DNA of 62,401 bases from UBA11373 sp035291545 (GTDB lineage Bacteria; Actinomycetota; Acidimicrobiia; Spongiisociales; UBA11373): the NCBI GenBank assembly GCA_035291545.1, contig DATDRW010000087.1:1-62401 (forward strand), read 5' to 3'. Shown in pieces: positions 40,106 to 48,082 of the stretch. A program made the position numbers and the translations under genes. The notes beneath the pieces were generated by a model. It did no database searches, had not been told where the DNA came from, and saw only the letters and a list, made by a program, of their open reading frames with translations. Positions within the stretch are counted from its first letter, which is position 1; every line of letters begins with the position of its first letter.

Positions 40106-40114
40106 CCCCCGCCC

Positions 40115-41365
40115 ATGGATCACCAGCTCACCACGCTCCCCAACGGCCTACGGGTCATCACCGAGGCGATGCCTTCGGTGCGTTCGATCGCGGTCGGCGC
40201 CTGGGTGGACACCGGCAGCCGCGACGAGGTCGGCGTCGAGGCGGGTTGTTCCCACTTTCTCGAGCACCTCTTGTTCAAGGGGACCGAGGATCTCAGCGCC
40301 CAGGCCATCGCCGAGGGGTTCGACTCGGTGGGCGCCCGGAGCAACGCCTTCACCTCCAAGGAGTACACGTGTTTTTGGGCGCAACTGCGTGACGAGGACA
40401 TGCCGATGGGGTTGGGCCTCCTCGCCGAGATGATGCAGCGTCCGGCATTTCGCGCTGAGGAGATCGAATCGGAGCATCACGTGGTGCTCGAGGAGATCAA
40501 CATGAACGAGGACGACCCGTCCGACGTCGCCCACGACCAGTTCGCTCAGGCCCTTTGGGGTGAGCACGTACTCGCACTGCCCGTGCTCGGAACCCGGGAG
40601 AGCATCTCGGTGATGACCCGTGACGTCATCGCCGGCTACTGGCAGCGCCGTTACCACCCGGCCACCGTCGTCGTCGCCGCCAGCGGCAACCTGGAGCACT
40701 CGGCCGTCGTGGACCTCGTCTCCGATCAGTTTGGGGCGTGGACTGGCGGTACCGCCGATCACGAGTTCTCCAGGCCGAAGATCTCCTCGATCGTGAAGGT
40801 CGTCAGGCGCGACACCGAGCAGGCCCACCTCGTGATCGGGTCCGAGGCGCTCGATCGCGCCGATGAGCGTCGCTTCGCTTTCGGGATCCTCAACCACGTT
40901 CTCGGGGGCGGGATGTCGAGTCGTCTGTTCCGCGAGATCCGCGAGGAGCGGGGCCTCGCCTATGCGGTGTACTCGTTCCGCATGCCCTATGCCGACTCGG
41001 GCGCCTTCGGGGTGTACGTCGGTACCACTCCTCACCAGACGGCGCAGGTGCTGGAACTGGTCAGGGAGCAAATCGCCAAGGTGGTCGCCGAGGGCATCAC
41101 GCTCGACGAATTGGACCGCGCCAAGGGCTTCACCAAAGGGTCGGTGGCGCTTTCGATGGAGGACACCAACAGCCGCATGGTCCGTCTCGGCCGCCACGAG
41201 CTCACCGGCGTCGAGCATCTCTCCCTGGACGAGACCGTGGCGCGCATCGAGGCGGTGACACTGCAGGACGTCCACGGGGTGGCGACGGAAGTGCTCGGCG
41301 GTCCCTTCGTGATCGGAGCCGTCGGTCCGTTCGACGCGCTCGACCTGGAACGCTACGTGGCATGA
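40115..41365 (+). CDS. M16 family zinc metallopeptidase (processing peptidase-like)
   Basis: 416 residues, a single-chain M16B-type peptidase. The inverted zinc motif HFLEHLLFKGT (HxxEH) is followed by the third ligand Glu in VVLEEINMNEDDP. The C-terminal half has the glycine-rich GGGMSSRLFREIREERGLAYAV pattern. It probably degrades or processes small peptides and has no signal peptide, so it should be cytoplasmic. It overlaps dapB by four bases. Such peptidase-dapB neighbourhoods are seen in other actinobacteria, but a functional link is not established. Confidence 0.9.
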   Translation: MDHQLTTLPNGLRVITEAMPSVRSIAVGAWVDTGSRDEVGVEAGCSHFLEHLLFKGTEDLSAQAIAEGFDSVGARSNAFTSKEYTCFWAQLRDEDMPMGLGLLAEMMQRPAFRAEEIESEHHVVLEEINMNEDDPSDVAHDQFAQALWGEHVLALPVLGTRESISVMTRDVIAGYWQRRYHPATVVVAASGNLEHSAVVDLVSDQFGAWTGGTADHEFSRPKISSIVKVVRRDTEQAHLVIGSEALDRADERRFAFGILNHVLGGGMSSRLFREIREERGLAYAVYSFRMPYADSGAFGVYVGTTPHQTAQVLELVREQIAKVVAEGITLDELDRAKGFTKGSVALSMEDTNSRMVRLGRHELTGVEHLSLDETVARIEAVTLQDVHGVATEVLGGPFVIGAVGPFDALDLERYVA

Positions 41366-42123
41366 CCCAGGTCGCCGTCTCCGGGGCGGGCGGGCGGATG
41401 GGCCGTCTCGTTGCCGAGACGGTCGCCGCCACGCCCGGCCTCACACTGGTGGCCGGGTTCGATCCGTCGCATGCCGGGGTGGCGGTGGGAGGCATCATGA
41501 TCTCCGCCGACCCCACGGTCGTGGGCGAGGCAGAGGTGGTCGTCGAGTTCACCACTCCCGCCGCGGTGCTGGGCAACCTGGCGACCTGGCGGGCTCACGG
41601 CGTGCATGCCGTGGTCGGCACCTCGGGGTTTGACGCGGCTCGTCTCGAGGCCGTGCGGACCGCATGGGGGAGCGGACCTCCGAACTGCCTGGTCGTCCCC
41701 AACTTCTCGATCGGAGCGGTGCTGATGATGCGGTTCGCAGAGATGGCGGCTCGTCACTTCTCGGCGTCCGAGATCATCGAACTGCACCACGATCGCAAGG
41801 TCGACGCGCCGTCCGGAACCGCTCTCAGCACCGCCGCCCGGATGCAGGCGGCGGGCGGGAGGCAGGAGCGACACGTCGAGTCGACCGAGCTGGTTCCCGG
41901 GGCACGGGGCGGAGACGCCGGACCGCGGGTGCACTCGGTGCGGCTTCCGGGACTGCTCGCCCACCAGGAGGTCATCCTTGGAAGCGAGGGCGAGACCCTC
42001 ACCATCCGCCACGACACCACCGACCGGATCTCCTTCATGCCGGGGGTGCTGCTGGCGGTGCGGTCCGTGGCCGCATTGCCGGATCCGGTGACGGTGGGGT
42101 TGGAGGGATTGCTGGGGCTCTGA
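41362..42123 (+). CDS. dapB: 4-hydroxy-tetrahydrodipicolinate reductase
   Basis: 253 residues. The N-terminal nucleotide motif is VSGAGGRMGRLV, the active site is ELHHDRKVDAPSGTAL (His pair plus Lys), and NFSIGAVLMMRF precedes it. It reduces hydroxy-tetrahydrodipicolinate with NAD(P)H in lysine and diaminopimelate synthesis. ATG 41362 overlaps the upstream peptidase stop (ATGA). dapA lies 1.1 kb downstream and dapF near the right end of the window. Confidence 0.95.
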   Translation: MTQVAVSGAGGRMGRLVAETVAATPGLTLVAGFDPSHAGVAVGGIMISADPTVVGEAEVVVEFTTPAAVLGNLATWRAHGVHAVVGTSGFDAARLEAVRTAWGSGPPNCLVVPNFSIGAVLMMRFAEMAARHFSASEIIELHHDRKVDAPSGTALSTAARMQAAGGRQERHVESTELVPGARGGDAGPRVHSVRLPGLLAHQEVILGSEGETLTIRHDTTDRISFMPGVLLAVRSVAALPDPVTVGLEGLLGL

Positions 42124-42133
42124 GTCTTTCGTT

Positions 42134-42175
42134 CCCCGCCTCCCGCCTCCCGCCACCCGCCCGCAACCACCCGCC
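42134..42175. repeat. Heptamer repeat block E1 (NCCCGCC units)
   Basis: Six in-phase units: CCCCGCC, TCCCGCC, TCCCGCC, ACCCGCC, CGCAACC, ACCCGCC. They begin 11 bases after the dapB stop and are roughly inverted relative to E2. Confidence 0.88.
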
Positions 42176-42183
42176 GTCTGGAT

Positions 42184-42218
42184 CTGCGGGCAGCGGGAAG
42201 CGGGCAGCGGGAAGCGGG
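42184..42218. repeat. Heptamer repeat block E2 (NNGCGGG units)
   Basis: Five in-phase units: CTGCGGG, CAGCGGG, AAGCGGG, CAGCGGG, AAGCGGG. It pairs as an inverted arm with E1 in the convergent dapB/thioredoxin gap and shares the GCGGG core with block C at 30418. Confidence 0.9.
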
Positions 42219-42226
42219 TGGCCTCC

Positions 42227-43060
42227 TCAGAACAGCTCGTTCGCCAGGGCCCGGCGGTACACCACGGCGAGCGGGTGCTCCGGTCCGATCAGTCCGAACA
42301 CGTCGATCATCGCCCGGCGGGCGTGTTCGCGGAGCGGACCTCCCGTGCGCACCACTTCCAGCAGGTGATCGAGTCCCGGCTCGTACTCGCCTTTGGCAGC
42401 CAGCGCCTCTCCCAGCTCGAGGCGGGCGGCATGGTCGGCGGGATTCGCCGCGAGCCGGTGCTCCAGGGAGGTCAGATCGACCTCCGAGCGCGCGGCGACC
42501 CGGGCTGTCGCCTCGAGGCGCTCCACCTCGGCGGTGCGGGGGAGGCGCCCCAGGACGATGAGCGCCTCATCCGTCTCCTTGCGGGCGATGAGAAGAGAAG
42601 CGAGCGCGGTGGCGGCTTCGGTGTGATCGGGGACACCGGCGAGCACCTCGCGGTAGAGGGACTCGGCGCCGGCCTCATCACCCTCCAAAGACAGGTCACG
42701 CGCCCGATCCACCAGGAGGTCCCATCGCGAAGGGAGCATGGCATCGATCCAGGTGCGGACCTGTGTCTCCGGCTTGGCGCCGATGAAAGAAGCGACGGGC
42801 TGGCCGCCCTTGAAGGCGATGACGGTCGGAATCGACTGCACGCGGAACTGGGCTTGCAGCTCGCGGTTGGCGTCGACGTCGACCTTCACCAACACGAATC
42901 GTCCCTCGTAGTCGTCGGCGAGGCGCTCGAGGATGGGACCGAGCACCTTGCACGGCCCACACCACTCCGCCCAGAAGTCGACGACGACGGGGACCTCATG
43001 GCTGCGCTGCAGCACCTCCGGGCCGAACTGGCTCTGATCGATGTCTCTCACGTGGGGCAT
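42227..43060 (-). CDS. CnoX-like thioredoxin with TPR domain
   Basis: 277 residues. Residues 1-110 form a thioredoxin domain with the active site WAEWCGPCKVL (C34 and C37) and cis-Pro in QSIPTVIAF. Residues about 115-277 are helical TPR-like repeats (EGDEAGAESLYREVLAGVPD, LGEALAAKGEYEPGLDHLL). The architecture matches CnoX (YbbN), a chaperedoxin that protects proteins from oxidative aggregation; the CGPC active site implies redox activity. Convergent with dapB and divergent from dapA, with heptamer repeats on both sides. Confidence 0.86.
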   Translation of the reverse strand: MPHVRDIDQSQFGPEVLQRSHEVPVVVDFWAEWCGPCKVLGPILERLADDYEGRFVLVKVDVDANRELQAQFRVQSIPTVIAFKGGQPVASFIGAKPETQVRTWIDAMLPSRWDLLVDRARDLSLEGDEAGAESLYREVLAGVPDHTEAATALASLLIARKETDEALIVLGRLPRTAEVERLEATARVAARSEVDLTSLEHRLAANPADHAARLELGEALAAKGEYEPGLDHLLEVVRTGGPLREHARRAMIDVFGLIGPEHPLAVVYRRALANELF

Positions 43061-43115
43061 TTCACCATCCAGAACGATACAAACGCGTTCGCCATTCCGA
43101 GACTAGGCAGCCGAG

Positions 43116-43136
43116 CTTGCAGCCTGCAGCCTGCAG
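43116..43136. repeat. Heptamer repeat block F1 (3 x CCTGCAG)
   Basis: Units CTTGCAG, CCTGCAG, CCTGCAG in the divergent gap between the thioredoxin and dapA genes; inverted relative to F2. Confidence 0.82.
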
Positions 43137-43150
43137 CCCCGGTGTCGCGG

Positions 43151-43171
43151 CTGCACGCTGCAGGCTGCACG
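43151..43171. repeat. Heptamer repeat block F2 (3 x CTGCASG)
   Basis: Units CTGCACG, CTGCAGG, CTGCACG. With F1 it can form a stem-loop of about 50 bases upstream of dapA. Confidence 0.82.
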
Positions 43172-43191
43172 CTGGCGACCCCCGAGTCCAC

Positions 43192-43197
43192 TACCGT
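43192..43197 (+). promoter_or_regulatory. TANNNT -10 box (TACCGT) for dapA
   Basis: Places the start of transcription near 43204, leaving a short leader with the ribosome site AGGAGG before ATG 43217. Confidence 0.4.
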
Positions 43198-43216
43198 CAT
43201 GGTTACAGGAGGTTCC

Positions 43217-44101
43217 ATGACCGCTCCATTCGGGCGGGTCCTCACCGCCATGATCACGCCGTTCGACGCCGAAGGCGCCGTCGACGTCCAGGCGGCGTGG
43301 GACCTCGCCCGCCACCTCGTCGAAGAGGGCTCGGACGGTGTCGTCGTCGCCGGTACGACGGGCGAGTCGCCCACGCTGTCCGCCGACGAGAAGGTGATGC
43401 TGTTCCGTACGGTGGTCGAGGCAGTGGGAGATCGAGCCGTCGTCGTCGCCGGGACCGGCACCTACGACACGGCCGAGTCGGTCCACCTCACCAAGCTTGC
43501 AGCGGAGGCCGGTGTGCACGGGGTGATGGCCGTGACTCCCTACTACTCACGACCCCCGCAGCAGGGGCTGTTCGAGCACTTCAGCGCGATCGCCGACGCC
43601 TCGTCGGTGCCGGTTCTCCTCTACAACATCCCCTCGAGAACCGGGCGACTCATCGAGGTGCCGACGCTCGCCAGGCTGGCGTCGCATCCCCGGATCGCGG
43701 CGGTCAAAGACGCGGTCGGGGACCTGGCGTTCACCACCAAGACAATGCAATCCTGCGGCGGCTCGCTCACGATCTACTCCGGTGACGACATCCTCACCCT
43801 CCCCATGATGTCGGTGGGTGCGGTCGGGGTCGTGTCGGTCGCTTCCCATCTCGCCGGCAGGCAGATCAAGGCCATGGTGGAGGCCGCCGCCGGCGGAAAC
43901 TGGGACGAGGCGCGGCGGCTGCACCTCGCCCTCGCCCCGCTCTTCGCCGCGTGCTTCCTGGAGCCCAACCCGATTCCGGTGAAGGCTGCGGTCGACGCCC
44001 TGTGGAAGCCGGTCGGGCGACCCCGGCTGCCGCTCGTGCCGGCCGCGGCCGAGACGGTCGCCGCCATCAAGGAGGCGCTGGCCGCGGCCAGGGCGGGATG
44101 A
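43217..44101 (+). CDS. dapA: 4-hydroxy-tetrahydrodipicolinate synthase
   Basis: 294 residues, class I aldolase barrel. GVVVAGTTGESPTL is the pyruvate-binding GTTGE signature, YYSRPPQQGL and LLYNIPSRTGRLI contain the proton-relay Tyr residues, and the Schiff-base Lys is in IAAVKDAVGDL. It condenses pyruvate with aspartate semialdehyde. ATG 43217 is chosen over an in-frame ATG at 43199 because AGGAGG lies 5 bases before it. The stop overlaps the RNase J start as ATGA. Confidence 0.94.
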   Translation: MTAPFGRVLTAMITPFDAEGAVDVQAAWDLARHLVEEGSDGVVVAGTTGESPTLSADEKVMLFRTVVEAVGDRAVVVAGTGTYDTAESVHLTKLAAEAGVHGVMAVTPYYSRPPQQGLFEHFSAIADASSVPVLLYNIPSRTGRLIEVPTLARLASHPRIAAVKDAVGDLAFTTKTMQSCGGSLTIYSGDDILTLPMMSVGAVGVVSVASHLAGRQIKAMVEAAAGGNWDEARRLHLALAPLFAACFLEPNPIPVKAAVDALWKPVGRPRLPLVPAAAETVAAIKEALAAARAG

Positions 44102-45729
44102 GCGTCCGCGTCTCCTTTCTCGGCGGCCTCGGGGACATCGGGCGCAACTGCGCCTCGATCGAGGTCGGCGGCAAGCTCGCCCTGATCGACTGCGGGTTGA
44201 TGTTCCCCGACGAGCACATGCTCGGCGTCGACCTGGTGCTCCCCGACTTCGCCTCGGTGTTGGCTCGCTCCGACGACCTCGAGTGCATCGTGCTCACCCA
44301 CGGGCACGAGGACCACATCGGCGCTCTCTCCTACTTGCTCGCCGAGGTGAACGTCCCGGTGTACGGCACCCGGCTGGCGGTGGCACTGGCGAGCAGCCGG
44401 ATCGAAGAGGCCGGCGTCGACGCCGACCTCCGGGCCATCGACACCGGGGTGTGGACCGAGCACGGCCCGTTCCGGTTCATGCTGATCCCGGTTTCGCATT
44501 CCATCCCGCAGGGTGCCGGGATCGCCTTCGACACCCCGGAAGGACTCGTGGTGCATTCGGGCGACTTCAAGCTCGATCCAACGCCGATCGACGGGATACC
44601 GACCGACCTCCCCGAGTTCGCCGCGCTGGGACGCACGGGGGTTCGCCTGCTCCTGTCGGACAGCACCAACGCAGAGGTGGCCGGCTTCGTCCCCTCGGAG
44701 TCGAGCCTGGCCCAGCCGCTCTACGAGATCGTGGTCGAAACCAAAGGGCGGGTGATCGCCGCCTGCTTCGCCAGCCACATCCACCGGGTCCAGCAGATCG
44801 TCAACGCCGCCGTCGATGCCGGGCGTTATGTGGCCTTCATGGGGCGCACGATGCAGCGCACGGTGCCCACCGCCGAGGGGCTCGGCCTGTTCGAGCTCCC
44901 CTCCGACCGGGTGCTGCCGCTCGAGGAACTGCTCACGCTTCCCCCCGAAGAGACCGCCATCGTGTGTACCGGCAGTCAGGGCGAGCCCTTCGCCGCCATG
45001 TCGATGATGGCGGCCGGCCAGCACCGCTGGGTCCAGGTGGGCGAGGGGGACACCGTAGTGATCTCGGCGCGGCCGATCCCCGGCAACGAGACGAAGGTGT
45101 CTCGGGTGATCAACGGGTTGCTCCGCCGCGGGGCCAGGGTCTTCCACGGGAACAACGCCAACGTGCACGTCTCGGGACACGGCGCCCGCGAGGAGCTGAA
45201 GACGTTCATCAACGTCGTGCGTCCCCGTGCATTCGTCCCCGTCCACGGGGAGTACCGGCATCTCGTCGCCCACGCCGCGCTCGCCCGGGAGATGAAGGTT
45301 CCAGACGTGATGGTGTGCGAGGACGGCGATGCCGTCGTGCTCGACGGCGGAAAGATTCGGCGCGAGGAGAAGGCGGTGCCCGCCGCCTACGTGTTCGTCG
45401 ACGGCCTCGAGGTCGCCGGTTCCGTACAGGGGATCATCCGCGACCGCCAGCACCTCGCCGAGGACGGCGTCGTCGTGGTCACGCTCGCCGTCGACGGCCA
45501 CACCGGAGAAATCGTCCAGGGCCCCGACCTGGAGAGCCACGGCTTCATGGACGATCCCCGGGAGGTCTTCGCCCAGACTGCCCGCGCCGTCACCGACGAG
45601 ATCCCCGCCGTCGAGCTGCCGGTCGACGCCGCCAACGTGCGGCGCCGGGTGAAGGGGATCGTCAATCGGGTCACCCGCGCCGAGACGGGAAGGCGGGCGG
45701 TGGTGCTCGTGGTCGTCCTCGAGGTTTGA
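44098..45729 (+). CDS. rnj: Ribonuclease J
   Basis: 543 residues, metallo-beta-lactamase/beta-CASP ribonuclease. The zinc motif is LTHGHEDHIG (H68, H70, D72, H73), with further ligands in IPVSHSIPQG and HSGDFKLD. The beta-CASP part shows SDSTNAEVAGF, CFASHIHRVQQI and VSGHGAREEL, and HVPVHGEYRH-like sequence (FVPVHGEYRHL). It has endo- and 5'-3' exonuclease activity in RNA processing. It is translationally coupled to dapA, a common actinobacterial arrangement. RNase Y is encoded at 57374. Confidence 0.94.
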   Translation: MSVRVSFLGGLGDIGRNCASIEVGGKLALIDCGLMFPDEHMLGVDLVLPDFASVLARSDDLECIVLTHGHEDHIGALSYLLAEVNVPVYGTRLAVALASSRIEEAGVDADLRAIDTGVWTEHGPFRFMLIPVSHSIPQGAGIAFDTPEGLVVHSGDFKLDPTPIDGIPTDLPEFAALGRTGVRLLLSDSTNAEVAGFVPSESSLAQPLYEIVVETKGRVIAACFASHIHRVQQIVNAAVDAGRYVAFMGRTMQRTVPTAEGLGLFELPSDRVLPLEELLTLPPEETAIVCTGSQGEPFAAMSMMAAGQHRWVQVGEGDTVVISARPIPGNETKVSRVINGLLRRGARVFHGNNANVHVSGHGAREELKTFINVVRPRAFVPVHGEYRHLVAHAALAREMKVPDVMVCEDGDAVVLDGGKIRREEKAVPAAYVFVDGLEVAGSVQGIIRDRQHLAEDGVVVVTLAVDGHTGEIVQGPDLESHGFMDDPREVFAQTARAVTDEIPAVELPVDAANVRRRVKGIVNRVTRAETGRRAVVLVVVLEV

Positions 45730-45755
45730 TCGTTTACCCAGGGACCACACCTGTG

Positions 45756-45761
45756 TAATCT
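45756..45761 (+). promoter_or_regulatory. Candidate -10 box (TAATCT) for ftsK
   Basis: Ends 10 bases before the ftsK ATG at 45772, slightly longer than the spacing at other genes. A TTTACC at 45733 could be a weak -35. Confidence 0.35.
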
Positions 45762-45771
45762 GCCGATCCAG

Positions 45772-48036
45772 ATGCCATCGCGGACGTCCTCCCGCCGGGG
45801 TAACGGGCGGAGTGGGACTACCCGGAGCACCAATAAGCAGGCTTCGCAACCGAAACGGTCGATGCTGGCGGCCCTTCGGGAGCGAATCCGAAACGGATTC
45901 GGCAGGCACACCGACGACCTCTCGGGAGCGATCCTGGTGGTCGGCGGGATCCTCGTCGGTCTGTCCTTCTTCGGCCTCGCCGGACCGCTGGGGACCGGGA
46001 TCGTGGCCGGGCTGACGCTGCTCTTCGGCATCTGGGGGTACGGGGTCGCCCCCGCCCTCCTCGGCCTGGGCGTGCTGCTCCTGGTCACCCGGTACCGGGA
46101 CGACTACCGCCGCGTCGTGCTCGGCTTCTTGGTGACCTTCGCCGCCTCCCTGGCGATGTTCCACCTCATGACCGGCACCGTCTCGCTGGCCGGCTCGCTC
46201 GATCTGGTGCGGGATCGCGGCGGTGCCGTCGGCTCGATCATTGCTTTCCCGTTGCGGCGGTTGGTTGGCTTCTGGGGGGCATTCGTCGTGATGCTCGCCT
46301 TCACCGCACTCGGCGTCCTCCTGATGACCCGCACCACCGTGCGCGAGGCCCTGCGGGCGATGCAGGCCGCCGTCGCTGCCGGCCGGAGCCGCCTGCGCAG
46401 CCGCCGACAGCGGCGCAGGCCGGTGGTCGAGGTGCGCCAGACGACACCGGCCCGCCCGCGGCTCGTCGCGGTGAACCCGGACCCGGTTCCCCAACCCGCT
46501 CCGAAGCGCCCCGGGCCACCCGCTCTTGCCCCGGCGCCTTCCCGGACGACACGACCTGTCGCCGCCATGCGGCCGACGCCGAAGAAGGGCTACGCGCTTC
46601 CCCCGCTCGAGCTCCTCGCTCTCGGGGGCGGCGTCGGGCACAGCAGGAAGGCTCTGGACGACACGGCGCGGGAGCTCGAGGAAGCCCTCATCCAGCACGG
46701 GGTCGATGCCCGCCTCACGCGGATCGTCCCCGGTCCGACCGTGACCCGGTTCGAGATCGAGCTGGCTCCGGGGGTGAAGGTCGCCCGGATCACGAGCCTG
46801 GCGCACGACATCGCCTACGCGCTGGCCACACCCGACGTCCGCATCCTCGCCCCGATCCCGGGGAAGAGCGCCATCGGGGTGGAGGTGCCCAACCGGCGCC
46901 GGCAGCTGGTGACCCTCGGGGACATCCTCCGCAGCCCCGAGGCCAAGCAAGCCACCCACCCCCTCGAGGTCGCGCTGGGCATGGACGTGTCCGGCCGTCC
47001 CCACATGCTCAACCTGAGCGAGCTACCCCACGTCCTCATCGCCGGGGCGACCGGCGCCGGGAAGTCGTCGTGCATCAACGCCATCGTCACCTCGCTGCTG
47101 ATGCGCACCACGCCCGAGGAAGTCCGCCTGATCCTCGTCGACCCGAAGCGTGTCGAGCTCGGCCAATACAACGACGTGCCCCACCTGTTGACCCGGGTGA
47201 TCACCAACCCGAAGAAGGCGGCAGATGCGCTGCAGTGGGTGGTGCGGGAGATGGATCGGCGGTACGACCTGCTCGCCGAGGCCGGCGTCCGCGACATCGG
47301 CGGGTATCACGAGAAGTTCGACCGCGGGATGCTCGAAGGAGAGCGCGCCGTCCGATTCCCCTACATCGTGACGGTCGTCGACGAGTTGAACGATCTGATG
47401 ATCGTTGCGGGTCGGGCCGTCGAGGACGCCATCGTCCGCATCGCCCAGATGGCCCGCGCCGTGGGGATCCACCTGGTGGTCGCCACCCAGCGCCCCTCGG
47501 TCGACGTCATCACCGGCGTCATCAAGGCCAATATTCCCTCGCGCCTGGCGTTCTCGGTCGCCTCGCAGGCCGACAGCCGGGTGATCCTCGACCTCTCGGG
47601 GGCGGAGAAGCTGATCGGCCTCGGCGACATGATCGTCGTGACCGCCCGCGACCCGAAGGCGGAGCGGATCCAGGGTGCCTGGGTCTCCGAGGAGGAGGTT
47701 CACGCCGTCGTCGAGTTCGTGCGCCAGCAGCGCCGTGCGCGGTACGAGGAGTCCGTGTTCGAGGCGGCCGAATCCGCGCGGAAGGGCGATGACGAATTCG
47801 AGGCGGTGGACGCGGACATTGTGCGGCAGGCGCTCGAACTGGTGGTGCGATCGCAGCTGGGATCCACCTCGATGCTGCAGCGCAAGCTCAGGATCGGCTT
47901 CGCCCGGGCGGGCCGGGTGATGGACATCCTGGAGCGTCGGGGCATCGTGGGACCCTCGACCGGCTCCAAGGCCCGTGAGGTCCTGCTCACTCCCGAGGAA
48001 CTCGACGAGATGCTCGGGGAGTCGGTCGACGTCTGA
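45772..48036 (+). CDS. ftsK: FtsK/SpoIIIE DNA translocase
   Basis: 754 residues. The N-terminus has about four membrane helices (residues about 48-190), then a Pro/Arg linker, the alpha/beta motor with Walker A GATGAGKSS and Walker B VTVVDELNDLM, and the C-terminal gamma winged helix (SMLQRKLRIGFARAGRVMDI) that reads DNA polarity sequences. It pumps chromosomal DNA at the division septum. The linker is short compared with gammaproteobacterial FtsK. The start ATG follows RNase J by 42 bases. Confidence 0.94.
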   Translation: MPSRTSSRRGNGRSGTTRSTNKQASQPKRSMLAALRERIRNGFGRHTDDLSGAILVVGGILVGLSFFGLAGPLGTGIVAGLTLLFGIWGYGVAPALLGLGVLLLVTRYRDDYRRVVLGFLVTFAASLAMFHLMTGTVSLAGSLDLVRDRGGAVGSIIAFPLRRLVGFWGAFVVMLAFTALGVLLMTRTTVREALRAMQAAVAAGRSRLRSRRQRRRPVVEVRQTTPARPRLVAVNPDPVPQPAPKRPGPPALAPAPSRTTRPVAAMRPTPKKGYALPPLELLALGGGVGHSRKALDDTARELEEALIQHGVDARLTRIVPGPTVTRFEIELAPGVKVARITSLAHDIAYALATPDVRILAPIPGKSAIGVEVPNRRRQLVTLGDILRSPEAKQATHPLEVALGMDVSGRPHMLNLSELPHVLIAGATGAGKSSCINAIVTSLLMRTTPEEVRLILVDPKRVELGQYNDVPHLLTRVITNPKKAADALQWVVREMDRRYDLLAEAGVRDIGGYHEKFDRGMLEGERAVRFPYIVTVVDELNDLMIVAGRAVEDAIVRIAQMARAVGIHLVVATQRPSVDVITGVIKANIPSRLAFSVASQADSRVILDLSGAEKLIGLGDMIVVTARDPKAERIQGAWVSEEEVHAVVEFVRQQRRARYEESVFEAAESARKGDDEFEAVDADIVRQALELVVRSQLGSTSMLQRKLRIGFARAGRVMDILERRGIVGPSTGSKAREVLLTPEELDEMLGESVDV

Positions 48037-48067
48037 TCGGGGCGTGGTCTCGGTGAGAGCACCCCGA

Positions 48068-48073
48068 TAGCAT
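48068..48073 (+). promoter_or_regulatory. TANNNT -10 box (TAGCAT), leaderless type
   Basis: Ends 9 bases before the ATG of the E1alpha gene at 48083, heading the dehydrogenase operon. Confidence 0.45.
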
Positions 48074-48082
48074 CACCGCCCC

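Noticed and set aside
43199..43216. Upstream in-frame ATG as dapA start
   Set aside because: It lies one base after the promoter box and before the AGGAGG ribosome site, which clearly serves ATG 43217.
43774..47004. 1076-codon minus-strand open frame opposite dapA, rnj and ftsK
   Set aside because: It covers three well-supported conserved genes and shows only shadow composition.
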